A program made the position numbers and the translations under genes. 32,647 nt of DNA from Candidatus Rokuibacteriota bacterium. GTDB lineage: Bacteria > Methylomirabilota > Methylomirabilia > Rokubacteriales > CSP1-6. A model generated the notes under the pieces. That model made no database searches, was not told the origin of the DNA, and saw only the letters and a program-made list of their open reading frames with translations. Below are positions 17,587 through 25,930 of the stretch, piece after piece. The stretch is from positions 1 to 32,647 of the forward strand of contig QHSO01000008.1 in the NCBI GenBank assembly GCA_003220475.1. Reading direction: 5' to 3'. The number at the start of each line of letters is the position of its first letter. Position 1 is the first letter of the stretch.

Positions 17587-18699
17587 ATGACCCGCGGCTG
17601 GACCGACGCCATCGCCCGAATGCGCGGACGGATCACGCGGACCGCCGAGTCCGTGACGAGCGGCTTTCCACACTTCGCCGATCCCGCCACCGGCAACTGG
17701 ACGACGTCGCCCGGCGGCGACTGGACCGGCGGCTTCTGGAACGGAATGCTCTGGCTTGCCGCCCGTTATGGCGACGACCCGCGGGCGCGGTCGTGGGCCG
17801 CCCGGTGGACGGCGCGCCTCGCGCCGCGCGCGAGCTCCGACACGGTATTTCGCGGCTTCCTCTTCTATTACGGCGCGGCCCTCGGCGCGCTGCTCTGCGG
17901 CGACCGCGCGGCACGTGAGACCGCGTTGGCGGGCGCTCACGGCCTTGCCGCCTCCTATAACCCGCGCGCCGAGGCGCTGCCGCTCGGCGCGGCCGCGGAG
18001 GAGGCGTCTGACGTCGGCGCCGGCGAGGCCAATGTCGACACGGTGCAGGCGGCGGCGCTGCTCCTGTGGGCGCACCGGGAGACCGGCGACGCCGTGCTGC
18101 GCGACATCGCGGTGCGGCACGCCGCGCGCCACATCGAGTTCTGCCTGCGCGACGATGGCTCCGTGTGTCAGTCGGCGTCATTCGATCCGGCGACCGGCCG
18201 CATGCTGCGCCGGTACACCCACAAAGGGATCACCGACGACAGCACCTGGGCGCGCGCGCAGGCGTGGGGCATTCTCGGGTGGACGGTCGCGCACGTGTGG
18301 TCCGGCGAGACACGCTTCCGCGACGCCGCCGAGCGCGCCGCCGACTGGTGGTTGGCTCACGCGCCCGCCGATCGCGTCGCCTTCTGGGACTTCGACGATC
18401 CGAAGATCCCGAACACGTTCCGCGACACGTCGGCGACCGCGATCGTCACGGCGAGCCTGCTGACGCTGGCGCCGCGCGCCTCGACGCCTGAGCGCTCGCG
18501 CGCGTATCGCGGTGCGGCCGAGGCCACCGCGGCTGCGCTGGTCGAGCGCTATTTGCGGCCGGACGGCGTGCTCACCGACGGCTGCTATAGCCCACGCATC
18601 GGCCTGGCCACACGGCACGAGCTCGTGTGGGGCAGCTACTATCTCTTCGAAGCGCTGCACGCACTGGCCGGGCTGTACGATCCCGCGAAGGTCGCCTAG
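17587..18699 (+). CDS. GH88-like (unsaturated glucuronyl hydrolase family) protein
   Basis: GNWTTSPGGDWTGGFWNGMLWLAARY, NVDTVQAAALLLWAHRETGD, GITDDSTWARAQAWGILGWTVAHVW, DSSA-like region IPNTFRDTSATAIVTASLLTLA. Confidence 0.82.
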   Translation: MTRGWTDAIARMRGRITRTAESVTSGFPHFADPATGNWTTSPGGDWTGGFWNGMLWLAARYGDDPRARSWAARWTARLAPRASSDTVFRGFLFYYGAALGALLCGDRAARETALAGAHGLAASYNPRAEALPLGAAAEEASDVGAGEANVDTVQAAALLLWAHRETGDAVLRDIAVRHAARHIEFCLRDDGSVCQSASFDPATGRMLRRYTHKGITDDSTWARAQAWGILGWTVAHVWSGETRFRDAAERAADWWLAHAPADRVAFWDFDDPKIPNTFRDTSATAIVTASLLTLAPRASTPERSRAYRGAAEATAAALVERYLRPDGVLTDGCYSPRIGLATRHELVWGSYYLFEALHALAGLYDPAKVA

Positions 18700-18707
18700 G
18701 AGGTCCG

Positions 18708-19697
18708 ATGGCGCGACTTCAGGTCGGCTTCATCCCTATCGAGGGCGGGCATTATTACAAGGAAGCACTCGAAGAAGTCACGCGGGCGGAGGAGCTCGGC
18801 TTCGACTCCGTGTGGATGGAAGAGCATCACGCGGTCACCAACCATTACTGGCCGTCGCCGTTCCCGGTGCTCGCCGGGTTCGCCACACGTACGTCGAAGC
18901 TGAGGCTGGGCACCGACATCGCCGTGGCGGCCTTCTATCATCCCGTCCGGCTCGCGGAGGACATCGCGATGCTCGACGTGATGTCCAACGGCCGCGTGAC
19001 CCTCGGCATCGCGATCGGCTATAAGCCCGACGAGTTCGCGCTCTACGGCGTCGATCTCGAAAAGCGCGGCGCGCGCTTCGAGGAGCAGCTCACGATCATC
19101 AAGGGGCTGTGGACCGAGGAGAACATCTCCTTCAAGGGCACGTACTACACCGTCGAGGGTCGCATCGAGCCCAAGCCGGTGACGAAACCGCATCCGCCCG
19201 TGTGGATCGGCGGCTGGGGCGACATCACGCTGCGCCGCGCGGCCACGCTTGCCGACAACTGGATACCGGGACCGACGGCGGATCTCGCGCGACTCGTCCG
19301 CGGCAAGGAACAGTTTCTCGCCAATCGTCGCGCAGCGGGGCGGACAGCGCCGATCACCGAATGGCCGCTGACGCGCGATCTGATCATCGCGGAGACCGAC
19401 AAGAAAGCGCGCGAGCTCGCCGAAGAGCACATCATGGTCGCGTACCGTCGCGAGTACGCCGGCGGCTGGCGTCATCCGTTCATCGACGCCTCGATCGCGA
19501 CCGACCTCGACAAGTTGATGGCCGACCGCTTCCTCATCGGCGGCCCTGACCAGGTAATCGCGAAGATCAGGAGGTTCGTCGACGCGTACGGCATGACCCA
19601 TCTGATCTGTCGAATGTTCTTTCCGGGGATGCCGCACACGCACATCATGCGAGGGCTCGAATTGCTCGCCCGCGAGGTGATGCCCGCGTTCAAATAG
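18708..19697 (+). CDS. LLM class flavin-dependent oxidoreductase
   Basis: SD TAGGAGGT then ATG 18708; EEVTRAEELGFDSVWMEEHHAV, PVRLAEDIAMLDVMSNGRVTLGIAIGYKPDEFALYGVD, KPHPPVWIGGWGDITLRRAATLADNWIPGP. Confidence 0.92.
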   Translation: MARLQVGFIPIEGGHYYKEALEEVTRAEELGFDSVWMEEHHAVTNHYWPSPFPVLAGFATRTSKLRLGTDIAVAAFYHPVRLAEDIAMLDVMSNGRVTLGIAIGYKPDEFALYGVDLEKRGARFEEQLTIIKGLWTEENISFKGTYYTVEGRIEPKPVTKPHPPVWIGGWGDITLRRAATLADNWIPGPTADLARLVRGKEQFLANRRAAGRTAPITEWPLTRDLIIAETDKKARELAEEHIMVAYRREYAGGWRHPFIDASIATDLDKLMADRFLIGGPDQVIAKIRRFVDAYGMTHLICRMFFPGMPHTHIMRGLELLAREVMPAFK

Positions 19698-19738
19698 CCG
19701 CCATTACGAGCGAATTTCGGTCCGACCAAAAGTCGGGC

Positions 19739-20851
19739 ATGCGACGTAAGTATTTGATATACTGGCGGTTGCCGCTGACTTCGTATGTAGGGAGTAAAGT
19801 CATCGCGCAGCCCGTCTATCGCGTCGATCGGTCGTACTCGTGGAACTACGGTCACTCGCCTACGTTGCCGCGCGTCCGCCGAGTGCCGTCCGGACCCGGC
19901 GGCAAGCTCTTCGATCACCCGCTGAACTCGCCGATCGGCATCGCCGCCGGCCCGCTGCTCAACAGCAAGTGGATCGAGGCGTACTCGCGCGTGGGCTTCG
20001 ACGTGCTCACGTACAAGACCGTCCGCTCGATGGCGATGCCCGCGCACGCACTGCCGAACATTCGTCCCGTCGAGAACCGCGAGCACGCGGCGATCGCCAC
20101 CGCGAAGCGCGTCGACGGGCAGCCGACGCTGGCCGTCTCGCTCGGCATTCCGTCTGTCGAGCCCGAGGTGTGGCGCAAGGACGTTCGGCGCGCGAAGGAC
20201 CGCATCGGGTCGGGGCAGGTGTTGATCGTCAGCGTGGTCGGCACGTGGGCGCCGGGAATGGACGCGGAGCAGCTCGTGCAGGATTACGCCCGCTGCGCGG
20301 CGTGGGCGGCCGAGGCCGGCGCCGACGCGATCGAGGTGCATCTGGCCGTTCCGGATCCGTTCGCCGAGCAGCCGCAGCTCATCTACGAGAACATCCCGCT
20401 GTCGGCACAGATCCTCTACCGCGTGCGCACGACCATGCCGAAGCCCGTGCTCGCCAAGCTCGGTGTGTTCCGCACTCCGCGGTTGCTGCACGAGACGGCC
20501 ACGAAGCTCGCGTCGTGGGCGTCCGGCTTCGTCATGACGCACGGCGTGCGCCGCCGCGTGGTCGACGAGGCGGGCAATGCCGCGTTCGAGGGCGCCGGGC
20601 GTGACCGCGCGACGATCGTGGGCGCCGACACGTGGCCGCTGGCGTCGCGACAGATCGAGGAGATGCTGTCGTGGCGAAAGGCCGGAGCCTGGGACCGCGC
20701 GATCCTCGGCGTGGGCGGCATCACGACCGTGGAGCGCGCGGACCACCTGCTGCGCGAGGGCGCCGATGCAGCGCTGATCGCGACCACCGCGCTGTTCGAT
20801 CCGCTGTTCGCCATTCGGTTCCGCCAGCTGCGCTCGACCGCCGTCGCCTGA
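19739..20851 (+). CDS. Dihydroorotate dehydrogenase-like TIM-barrel protein (probably not a canonical PyrD)
   Basis: NSPIGIAAGPLLNSKWIEAYSRVGFDVLTYKTVRS, AEAGADAIEVHLAVPDPF, AILGVGGITTVERADHLLREGADAALIATTALFDP. Start codon uncertain. Confidence 0.72.
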   Translation: MRRKYLIYWRLPLTSYVGSKVIAQPVYRVDRSYSWNYGHSPTLPRVRRVPSGPGGKLFDHPLNSPIGIAAGPLLNSKWIEAYSRVGFDVLTYKTVRSMAMPAHALPNIRPVENREHAAIATAKRVDGQPTLAVSLGIPSVEPEVWRKDVRRAKDRIGSGQVLIVSVVGTWAPGMDAEQLVQDYARCAAWAAEAGADAIEVHLAVPDPFAEQPQLIYENIPLSAQILYRVRTTMPKPVLAKLGVFRTPRLLHETATKLASWASGFVMTHGVRRRVVDEAGNAAFEGAGRDRATIVGADTWPLASRQIEEMLSWRKAGAWDRAILGVGGITTVERADHLLREGADAALIATTALFDPLFAIRFRQLRSTAVA

Positions 20852-20915
20852 GCGGGCGCTCGAGCGCGCGCGGCCGACCCGTCGTCCCGCCGCGTACGTG
20901 TGCTAGGCTACGCCG

Positions 20916-21938
20916 GTGCGCTGGCTGATCGTCCTTCCATTCAATCGCGGCGGCTTCATGGGAGTGGATTTCGGCGAGGAGCTCGCCGCGCGCGGCCACA
21001 CGGTGCGATTGTTCGAGTACCGACGCGACAACGCGCTGTACAAGAACAAGTCGACGAAGGCCGCCTACCAGCTATGGATCCTGCGGCTGCTGGAGCGCGC
21101 CTGCGCTTCGTGGCGCCCCGACGTGGTGCTCGTCATCAAGGGTGGGCCCATCACGCCGAACCTCGTGCGCCGCGTGAAGGCGCGCGCCGACACGCTGTTC
21201 GTGAACTTCTTCCCCGACAACCCGCTGTGGATGATCCCGTTCGGCTGCATCGAGGCCTACGACCTGTTCTTCACCAAGGAGCGTTACGCGATGCGCAGCC
21301 TGCAGCAGGTCGGGCTGCGCAATGTGCACTATCTGCCGATGTACTGCGTGCCCACGTACCATCACCCGGTCGTGCTGTCGCCCGAGGAGACGCGCCGCTT
21401 CGCGTCGCCGGTGTCGTTCGTCGGCAGTCGTTACGATTACCGCGAGCGCTTCGTGCGCGAGATCGCCGACGCGCCGCTGCGGCTTTGGGGCTCGGGCTGG
21501 AACCGCAGTCCGGATCGGGTGGTGCGCGGCCTCATCGCCGGCGGGCCCGTCTACGGCCGCGACAAGCTCTGCGTGTACTCGGGATCCATACTGTCGCTGA
21601 ACCATCACCACCCGATGAACGACATCGTCGGCGTCAACACGCGGGCGTTCGAGCTCGCCGCCGCCGGCGTCTGCCAGCTGGTGGATGCCAAGGAGGACCT
21701 GTCGCCGCTGTTCAAGCCTGGCGACGAGGTGCTCGTCTATCGCGACCTCGCGGAGCTGCGGCGCCTTCTCGATTACTTCCTCGCGCGGCCCGACGACGCG
21801 CGCGCGATCGGCGAGATGGCCCGCCGCCGCGCGCTCGCGGAGCACACGCTCGCCCATCGCGTCGACGAGATGCTGCACGTGATGCAGGAGCGCTTCGCCA
21901 TCGGCGCCACGTCGTCCGGCCCCGGCGCTCTCGCGTGA
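20916..21938 (+). CDS. CgeB-like glycosyltransferase family protein
   Basis: VLPFNRGGFMGVDFGEELAARGHTVRLFEYRR...DLFFTKERYAMRSLQQVGLRNVHYLPMYCVPTYHHP...VSFVGSRYDYRERFVREI...SLNHHHPMNDIVGVNTRAFELAAAGVCQLVDAKEDLSPLFKPGDEVLVYRDLAEL; GTG start. Confidence 0.82.
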   Translation: MRWLIVLPFNRGGFMGVDFGEELAARGHTVRLFEYRRDNALYKNKSTKAAYQLWILRLLERACASWRPDVVLVIKGGPITPNLVRRVKARADTLFVNFFPDNPLWMIPFGCIEAYDLFFTKERYAMRSLQQVGLRNVHYLPMYCVPTYHHPVVLSPEETRRFASPVSFVGSRYDYRERFVREIADAPLRLWGSGWNRSPDRVVRGLIAGGPVYGRDKLCVYSGSILSLNHHHPMNDIVGVNTRAFELAAAGVCQLVDAKEDLSPLFKPGDEVLVYRDLAELRRLLDYFLARPDDARAIGEMARRRALAEHTLAHRVDEMLHVMQERFAIGATSSGPGALA

Positions 21939-22001
21939 GTGCGCAGGCCCCTGCGAGTCGCCCGCCGGCGTGCCTCGGCACCCTGCGCTGAGACGTCGAC
22001 G

Positions 22002-23228
22002 ATGACCGAGTCGCTGGCTCGTGAGCTCGTGTGCATCGACTGCGGCACCGCGCATGCGCTCGGGTATCGCCTCGAGTGCGAGAAGTGCCGCGGACTCCTC
22101 GAGCTGCGCTATGACCTGGAGCCGCTGCGCCGCCTTGGCCCGACCCTGCTCTCGGGCGATGGCCTCTGGCGGTACGCGCCGGTGCTGCCGATCGCCGATC
22201 CGGCGCATCGTGTGACGCTCGGCGAAGGCGGCACACCGCTGCTGCAGTGTCCCCGTCTCGCGAAGAGGCTCGGCGTGCGCAGCCTCGTCATCAAATTCGA
22301 GGGTGCCAATCCCACGGGCACCGTCAAGGACCGCTCGTCCGCCACCGGCGTGGCCGCCGCGCTGCAATTCGGCTTCACGGCGACCTCCGTCGTGTCGAGC
22401 GGCAACGCCGGCTCGTCCATCGCCGCCTACTCGGCGCGCGCCGGCCTGCGCTCGCTCATCTTCGCCTACGAGCGCGCGTCCGCGCCGAAGCTGTTACACA
22501 TGGCGGCCACCACCGCGGACCTCGTCCTCTATAAGGGCGTCTACGACGATCTCATCACGCACTGGGATCGCCTGGTGGAGTCGCGTCTGTTCTTCGACTG
22601 CGGCGCGTCGCGCAACGCCTACAAGCACGAAGGGAAAAAGACGATCGGCTACGAGATCGCCGAGCAGAGCGGCTGGCGGCCGCCCGACGTCGTGGTGGCG
22701 CCGGTCGCCGTCGGCGAGACGTTCATCGCCGCCGCGCGCGCGTTCCGCGAGCTGCGCGACGCCGGCTGGATCCCGCGTGCGCCGCGCATGGTCGCCGCGC
22801 AGGCGACGCGCGCCAATGCAATCGCGCGCGCGTTCCGTTCGGGGCGCGCGCTCGAGCCGCTGAAGATCGGCTACACCGTGGCCGAAGGCCTGGCCGCCGG
22901 CAACCCCGGCCGCAAGGGCGAGTGGGTCCTGCGGTTACTGCGCGAGGGCCACGGCGCCGCCGGCGACGCCGAGGACGAAGAGATCCTCGAGGCACAGCAG
23001 ATGCTCGCGCGCACCGAGGGCATCTGGGCGGGACCGACGGGCGTGGCGACCCTCGCCGTGCTCGCGCGCATGCTCACGGCAAAGGAGCTCGATCCCACGC
23101 AATCGTACGGTGTGATCGTGAGCGAGACCGGGCTCAAGACCGAGGCGGCACCGCCGAGTCGAACGGCAACGGCGTTCGACTACGAGTCGCTGGCGCGGCT
23201 GGTCGAGGAGCGGCTGGCCCGCGCCTAG
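22002..23228 (+). CDS. thrC: Threonine synthase
   Basis: N-terminal CIDCGTAHALGYRLECEKCRGLLELRYD zinc-ribbon; LGEGGTPLLQCPRL, KFEGANPTGTVKDRSSATGVAAAL, SSGNAGSSIAAYSARAGL (PLP fold type II). Confidence 0.88.
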   Translation: MTESLARELVCIDCGTAHALGYRLECEKCRGLLELRYDLEPLRRLGPTLLSGDGLWRYAPVLPIADPAHRVTLGEGGTPLLQCPRLAKRLGVRSLVIKFEGANPTGTVKDRSSATGVAAALQFGFTATSVVSSGNAGSSIAAYSARAGLRSLIFAYERASAPKLLHMAATTADLVLYKGVYDDLITHWDRLVESRLFFDCGASRNAYKHEGKKTIGYEIAEQSGWRPPDVVVAPVAVGETFIAAARAFRELRDAGWIPRAPRMVAAQATRANAIARAFRSGRALEPLKIGYTVAEGLAAGNPGRKGEWVLRLLREGHGAAGDAEDEEILEAQQMLARTEGIWAGPTGVATLAVLARMLTAKELDPTQSYGVIVSETGLKTEAAPPSRTATAFDYESLARLVEERLARA

Positions 23229-23232
23229 ACCG

Positions 23233-23811
23233 TTGCCGCGCGCGTTCTATCTGCGTTCAGCGCCGGTCGTCGCGCGCGACCTCCTCGGCTGCATCGTCGT
23301 CTCGCAGCGCAGCCGTGCGCGGACTTCGGGGCGCATCGTCGAGGTCGAAGCCTACCTCGGACCCGAAGACGAAGCCTCGCACGCCGCGTTCCGCCCGGGC
23401 AGCCACCATCTCTTCTACGGCGTGGGCGGACACGCGTATGTCTATCTCAACTACGGCGTGCACCACTGTCTCAACGCGATCACCAATCCCGCCGGCCGGC
23501 CGGGATGCGTGTTGATCCGTGCGCTCGAGCCCCTCGAGGGAATCGGCACGATGGCGCGCCGCCGCGGCGTGTCCGCCGATGCGCGCCGGCTCGCGAGCGG
23601 CCCCGGCAACCTCACGCGCGCGCTCGGCCTCTCGCTGCACGACAACGGCGCCGATCTCACGCGCGGCTCGCTCGTCATCCTGCCGCCCGACCGCCCGCGC
23701 GAGTTCCGTATCGCGCGCGGGCGGCGCATCGGCATCACGCGCTCGATCGAGCTGCCGCTGCGCTTCTGGATCGCCGGTCACCCGAGCGTTTCCGCCGGTC
23801 CCCGGCGCTGA
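23233..23811 (+). CDS. DNA-3-methyladenine glycosylase (AAG/MPG family)
   Basis: ARDLLGCIVVS, GRIVEVEAYLGPEDEASHA, GVGGHAYVYLNYGVHHCLNAITNPAGRPGCVLIRALEPLEG, LASGPGNLTRALGLSL, LRFWIAGHPSVS; TTG start. Confidence 0.93.
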   Translation: MPRAFYLRSAPVVARDLLGCIVVSQRSRARTSGRIVEVEAYLGPEDEASHAAFRPGSHHLFYGVGGHAYVYLNYGVHHCLNAITNPAGRPGCVLIRALEPLEGIGTMARRRGVSADARRLASGPGNLTRALGLSLHDNGADLTRGSLVILPPDRPREFRIARGRRIGITRSIELPLRFWIAGHPSVSAGPRR

Positions 23812-24322
23812 CGCGGCGCGCGCGCGGCGCCGCGGTGCGGAAATGCCAGACGAGCGATGTGAGGTCGCCCTGGCGACGCGCGCGTGTGACGGCGAGGCCG
23901 ACGGCGACGCGCCGGATGACACGGCGCCAGAACGGCCGCGCGATGACGTTCCACGTGAGTACAGACAGCTCCCACCGTCCGGGGAAACGCCGAAACAGGG
24001 CGCGGGCCACGCGCGTGCCGACGCCGGAGCGCCGATACGTCCTCAGCACGAAGAACTCGGCCATCTCCCGGCTCGGTACAGTGTCGACCGCCGGCAGCTC
24101 GCGAACGAGCGCAAAGCCCGCCGGGCGTCCGTTCACCCGGACGATGAAATGGTGGCGATCGTCGCGGCGCCAGAAGCGTCGGTGCCAGCGGGCCGAGCCG
24201 TACGTGCCGTCCGCCTCGACGCCCCAGCGCTGGCCGACCAGGTCGTAGATGTAGAGTTGCACGAGGCGACGGACGATCGGGACGTCGCGCGGTCGCAGCG
24301 GGCGCAGCGTGACGCGAGCCAC
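23735..24322 (-). CDS. GNAT family N-acetyltransferase
   Basis: VTLRPLRPRDVPIVRRLVQLYIYDLVG...HHFIVRVNGRPAGFALVRELP...EMAEFFVLRTYRRSGVGTRVARALFRRFPGRWELSV; GTG start. Confidence 0.86.
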   Translation of the reverse strand: MARVTLRPLRPRDVPIVRRLVQLYIYDLVGQRWGVEADGTYGSARWHRRFWRRDDRHHFIVRVNGRPAGFALVRELPAVDTVPSREMAEFFVLRTYRRSGVGTRVARALFRRFPGRWELSVLTWNVIARPFWRRVIRRVAVGLAVTRARRQGDLTSLVWHFRTAAPRARRVSAGDRRKRSGDRRSRSAAAARSSA

Positions 24323-24328
24323 GCGCCG

Positions 24329-25081
24329 TCAGCGCTCGCGGCGGAGCGCATCGGGATCGAACAGCGCGTCGTCGAGGCCGGTGTTGACCGCCGCCGATCG
24401 CACCAGAACGCGGACGACGAGCTTCCCGTCGACGAACGCTTCCTGCCGATACGGCAGCGCGAAGCCTCCGACGAGCGGCCGATGCTCGGTCAGCGACAGA
24501 TCCACGACGCCGTCGCCGGTCGGCAGCTTCTCGCGGGTGACGAAGCGGACGACACCGCGCTCGGGGTCGAGCCACACTTGCGGAACGCTGCGCTCACCGG
24601 GCCGCGCGCCGATGACGGTCACCGTGCGATCGCCCGAGCGTGTGACGTAAGTCACGTCGTCGCGCACGCCGAGCACCTTCCACTCGGCGAGCAGATCGGC
24701 GCCGGTGCGCCGCAGCGGGACGAGCAACTGTGTGGCGTCGCGTGTTCCGGCCGGTGGCGCTTCGAACGTCTTGCCGCTGGGCGCGCGGACCCACACGCGA
24801 TCGCCGACCGTGAGGCGAACCTCTTTCTGGCCATCGATCGTCTGCTCGACGCGCTGGCGGCGCGGCAGCTTGACGTAGACGCGCTGCTCGCCGCTCGACT
24901 GCGGATGGCGACCGCCGGGGTCGAACAGCGTGAGCGTCTGATCGATGACGAGGTCGGCGACGTTGACGTCGCCGAGGCGACCGAGAAACGCATCGACCGC
25001 CGTGCGCGCGTCGGCTCCGGACGCGGCGATCACGGGAAGCTGCACGGCGATCAAGACGATGCCGACCACGGCCCGGAGCAC
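24329..25081 (-). CDS. LolA-like outer membrane lipoprotein-sorting family protein (exported)
   Basis: ORF 24329..25117 starts at a TTG that coincides with a -35 element; in-frame GTG 25081 gives signal peptide VLRAVVGIVLIAVQLPVIAASGADA. Body VADLVIDQTLTLFDPGGRHP...RVEQTIDGQKEVRLTVGDRVWVRAPSGKTFEAP. Confidence 0.72.
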   Translation of the reverse strand: MLRAVVGIVLIAVQLPVIAASGADARTAVDAFLGRLGDVNVADLVIDQTLTLFDPGGRHPQSSGEQRVYVKLPRRQRVEQTIDGQKEVRLTVGDRVWVRAPSGKTFEAPPAGTRDATQLLVPLRRTGADLLAEWKVLGVRDDVTYVTRSGDRTVTVIGARPGERSVPQVWLDPERGVVRFVTREKLPTGDGVVDLSLTEHRPLVGGFALPYRQEAFVDGKLVVRVLVRSAAVNTGLDDALFDPDALRRER

Positions 25082-25087
25082 GAGTCG

Positions 25088-25117
25088 GTTATACGGGCCA
25101 GGCACGTGAGAAGTCAA
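25088..25117 (-). promoter_or_regulatory. Candidate sigma70 promoter TTGACT-N18-TATAAC, 6 nt before GTG 25081 (leaderless architecture)
   Basis: Read directly on the minus strand: TTGACT (25117-25112), 18-bp spacer, TATAAC (25093-25088). Confidence 0.65.
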
Positions 25118-25131
25118 TGAAAAGCCTGCAT

Positions 25132-25145
25132 TTTTCGGCCGAAAA
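25132..25145. promoter_or_regulatory. Perfect 14-bp palindrome TTTTCGGCCGAAAA, candidate operator
   Basis: Lies between the divergent LolA-like and tolQ promoters, 2 bp upstream of the tolQ -35. Confidence 0.5.
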
Positions 25146-25147
25146 TG

Positions 25148-25176
25148 TTGACACTACAACGCCCGCTCCGTATCAT
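25148..25176 (+). promoter_or_regulatory. Candidate sigma70 promoter for the tol-pal operon: TTGACA-N17-TATCAT
   Basis: TTGACA 25148-25153, 17-bp spacer, TATCAT 25171-25176; SD TAAGGAG near 25187. Confidence 0.75.
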
Positions 25177-25198
25177 CGAAGCAACCTAAGGAGCGCCC

Positions 25199-25930
25199 GT
25201 GCTGACCTCCCCCGATACCCTGACCGGCGGCATTCTGGAATTGATCCTGAGTGCCGGCCCCATCGCCAAGGCGGTCCTCGCCGTGCTGGCGATCTTCTCC
25301 ATCATCAGCTGGGCGCTGATCGTGGAGAAGTGGTGGCAGTTCCGTCGCGTGCGCCGCCAGACGCTCGCGTTCCTGCGCGTCTTCCGCGAGGGCCGCCGGC
25401 CGAGCGTCGTGGTCGCGTCGGCCAAGAAGCTCCGCGAAAGCCCGCTGGCGCAGCTCTACGTCGCGGCCTACGACGAGATGGCGGCCGGCCACGACCTCGA
25501 CGCGCTCGTGGACGAGGGTGACGAGGGCAGTACCGCTCGGCTCACCGCCGCCGAGCGCGCCATGCGCAGCGCCTCGGCGCTCGAGGTTGCCAAGCTCGAG
25601 CGGTACCTGCCGTTCCTCGCGACGACGGCGAGCGCCTGTCCGTTCATCGGTCTGTTCGGCACCGTCGTCGGCGTCATGAACTCCTTCCACGGCATCGGCG
25701 CGCAGGGCTCGGCGAGTCTCGCCGTGGTTGCGCCCGGTATCTCGGAGGCGCTCGTCGCCACGGCGGCGGGGCTGGGAGCCGCCATCCCGGCCGTCATCGG
25801 CTACAACTATTTCGTCAACCGCGTGAAGCACTGGGCAACGGAGATGGAAGGATTCGCGCTGGACATGCTGAACCTCCTGAGCCGTCCGACACCCAAGCTC
25901 GCGCGGCCCGTGAAAAAAGATGGCGTTTAG
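25199..25930 (+). CDS. tolQ: Tol-Pal system proton channel subunit TolQ (MotA/TolQ/ExbB)
   Basis: Three-TM protein; LVEKWWQFRRV, ASACPFIGLFGTVVGVMNSFHGIGAQGSASLAVVAPGISEALVATAAGLGAAIPAVIGYNYFVNRV; tol cluster context. Confidence 0.92.
   Translation: MLTSPDTLTGGILELILSAGPIAKAVLAVLAIFSIISWALIVEKWWQFRRVRRQTLAFLRVFREGRRPSVVVASAKKLRESPLAQLYVAAYDEMAAGHDLDALVDEGDEGSTARLTAAERAMRSASALEVAKLERYLPFLATTASACPFIGLFGTVVGVMNSFHGIGAQGSASLAVVAPGISEALVATAAGLGAAIPAVIGYNYFVNRVKHWATEMEGFALDMLNLLSRPTPKLARPVKKDGV

Noticed and set aside
21072-22367. 431-aa minus-strand ORF opposite glycosyltransferase and thrC (similarly 19472..20746)
   Set aside because: Antisense shadow ORFs without family motifs.
23519-25120. 533-aa plus-strand ORF across MPG, GNAT and LolA-like genes
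   Set aside because: Low-complexity shadow ORF; the genes on their own strands account for the region.
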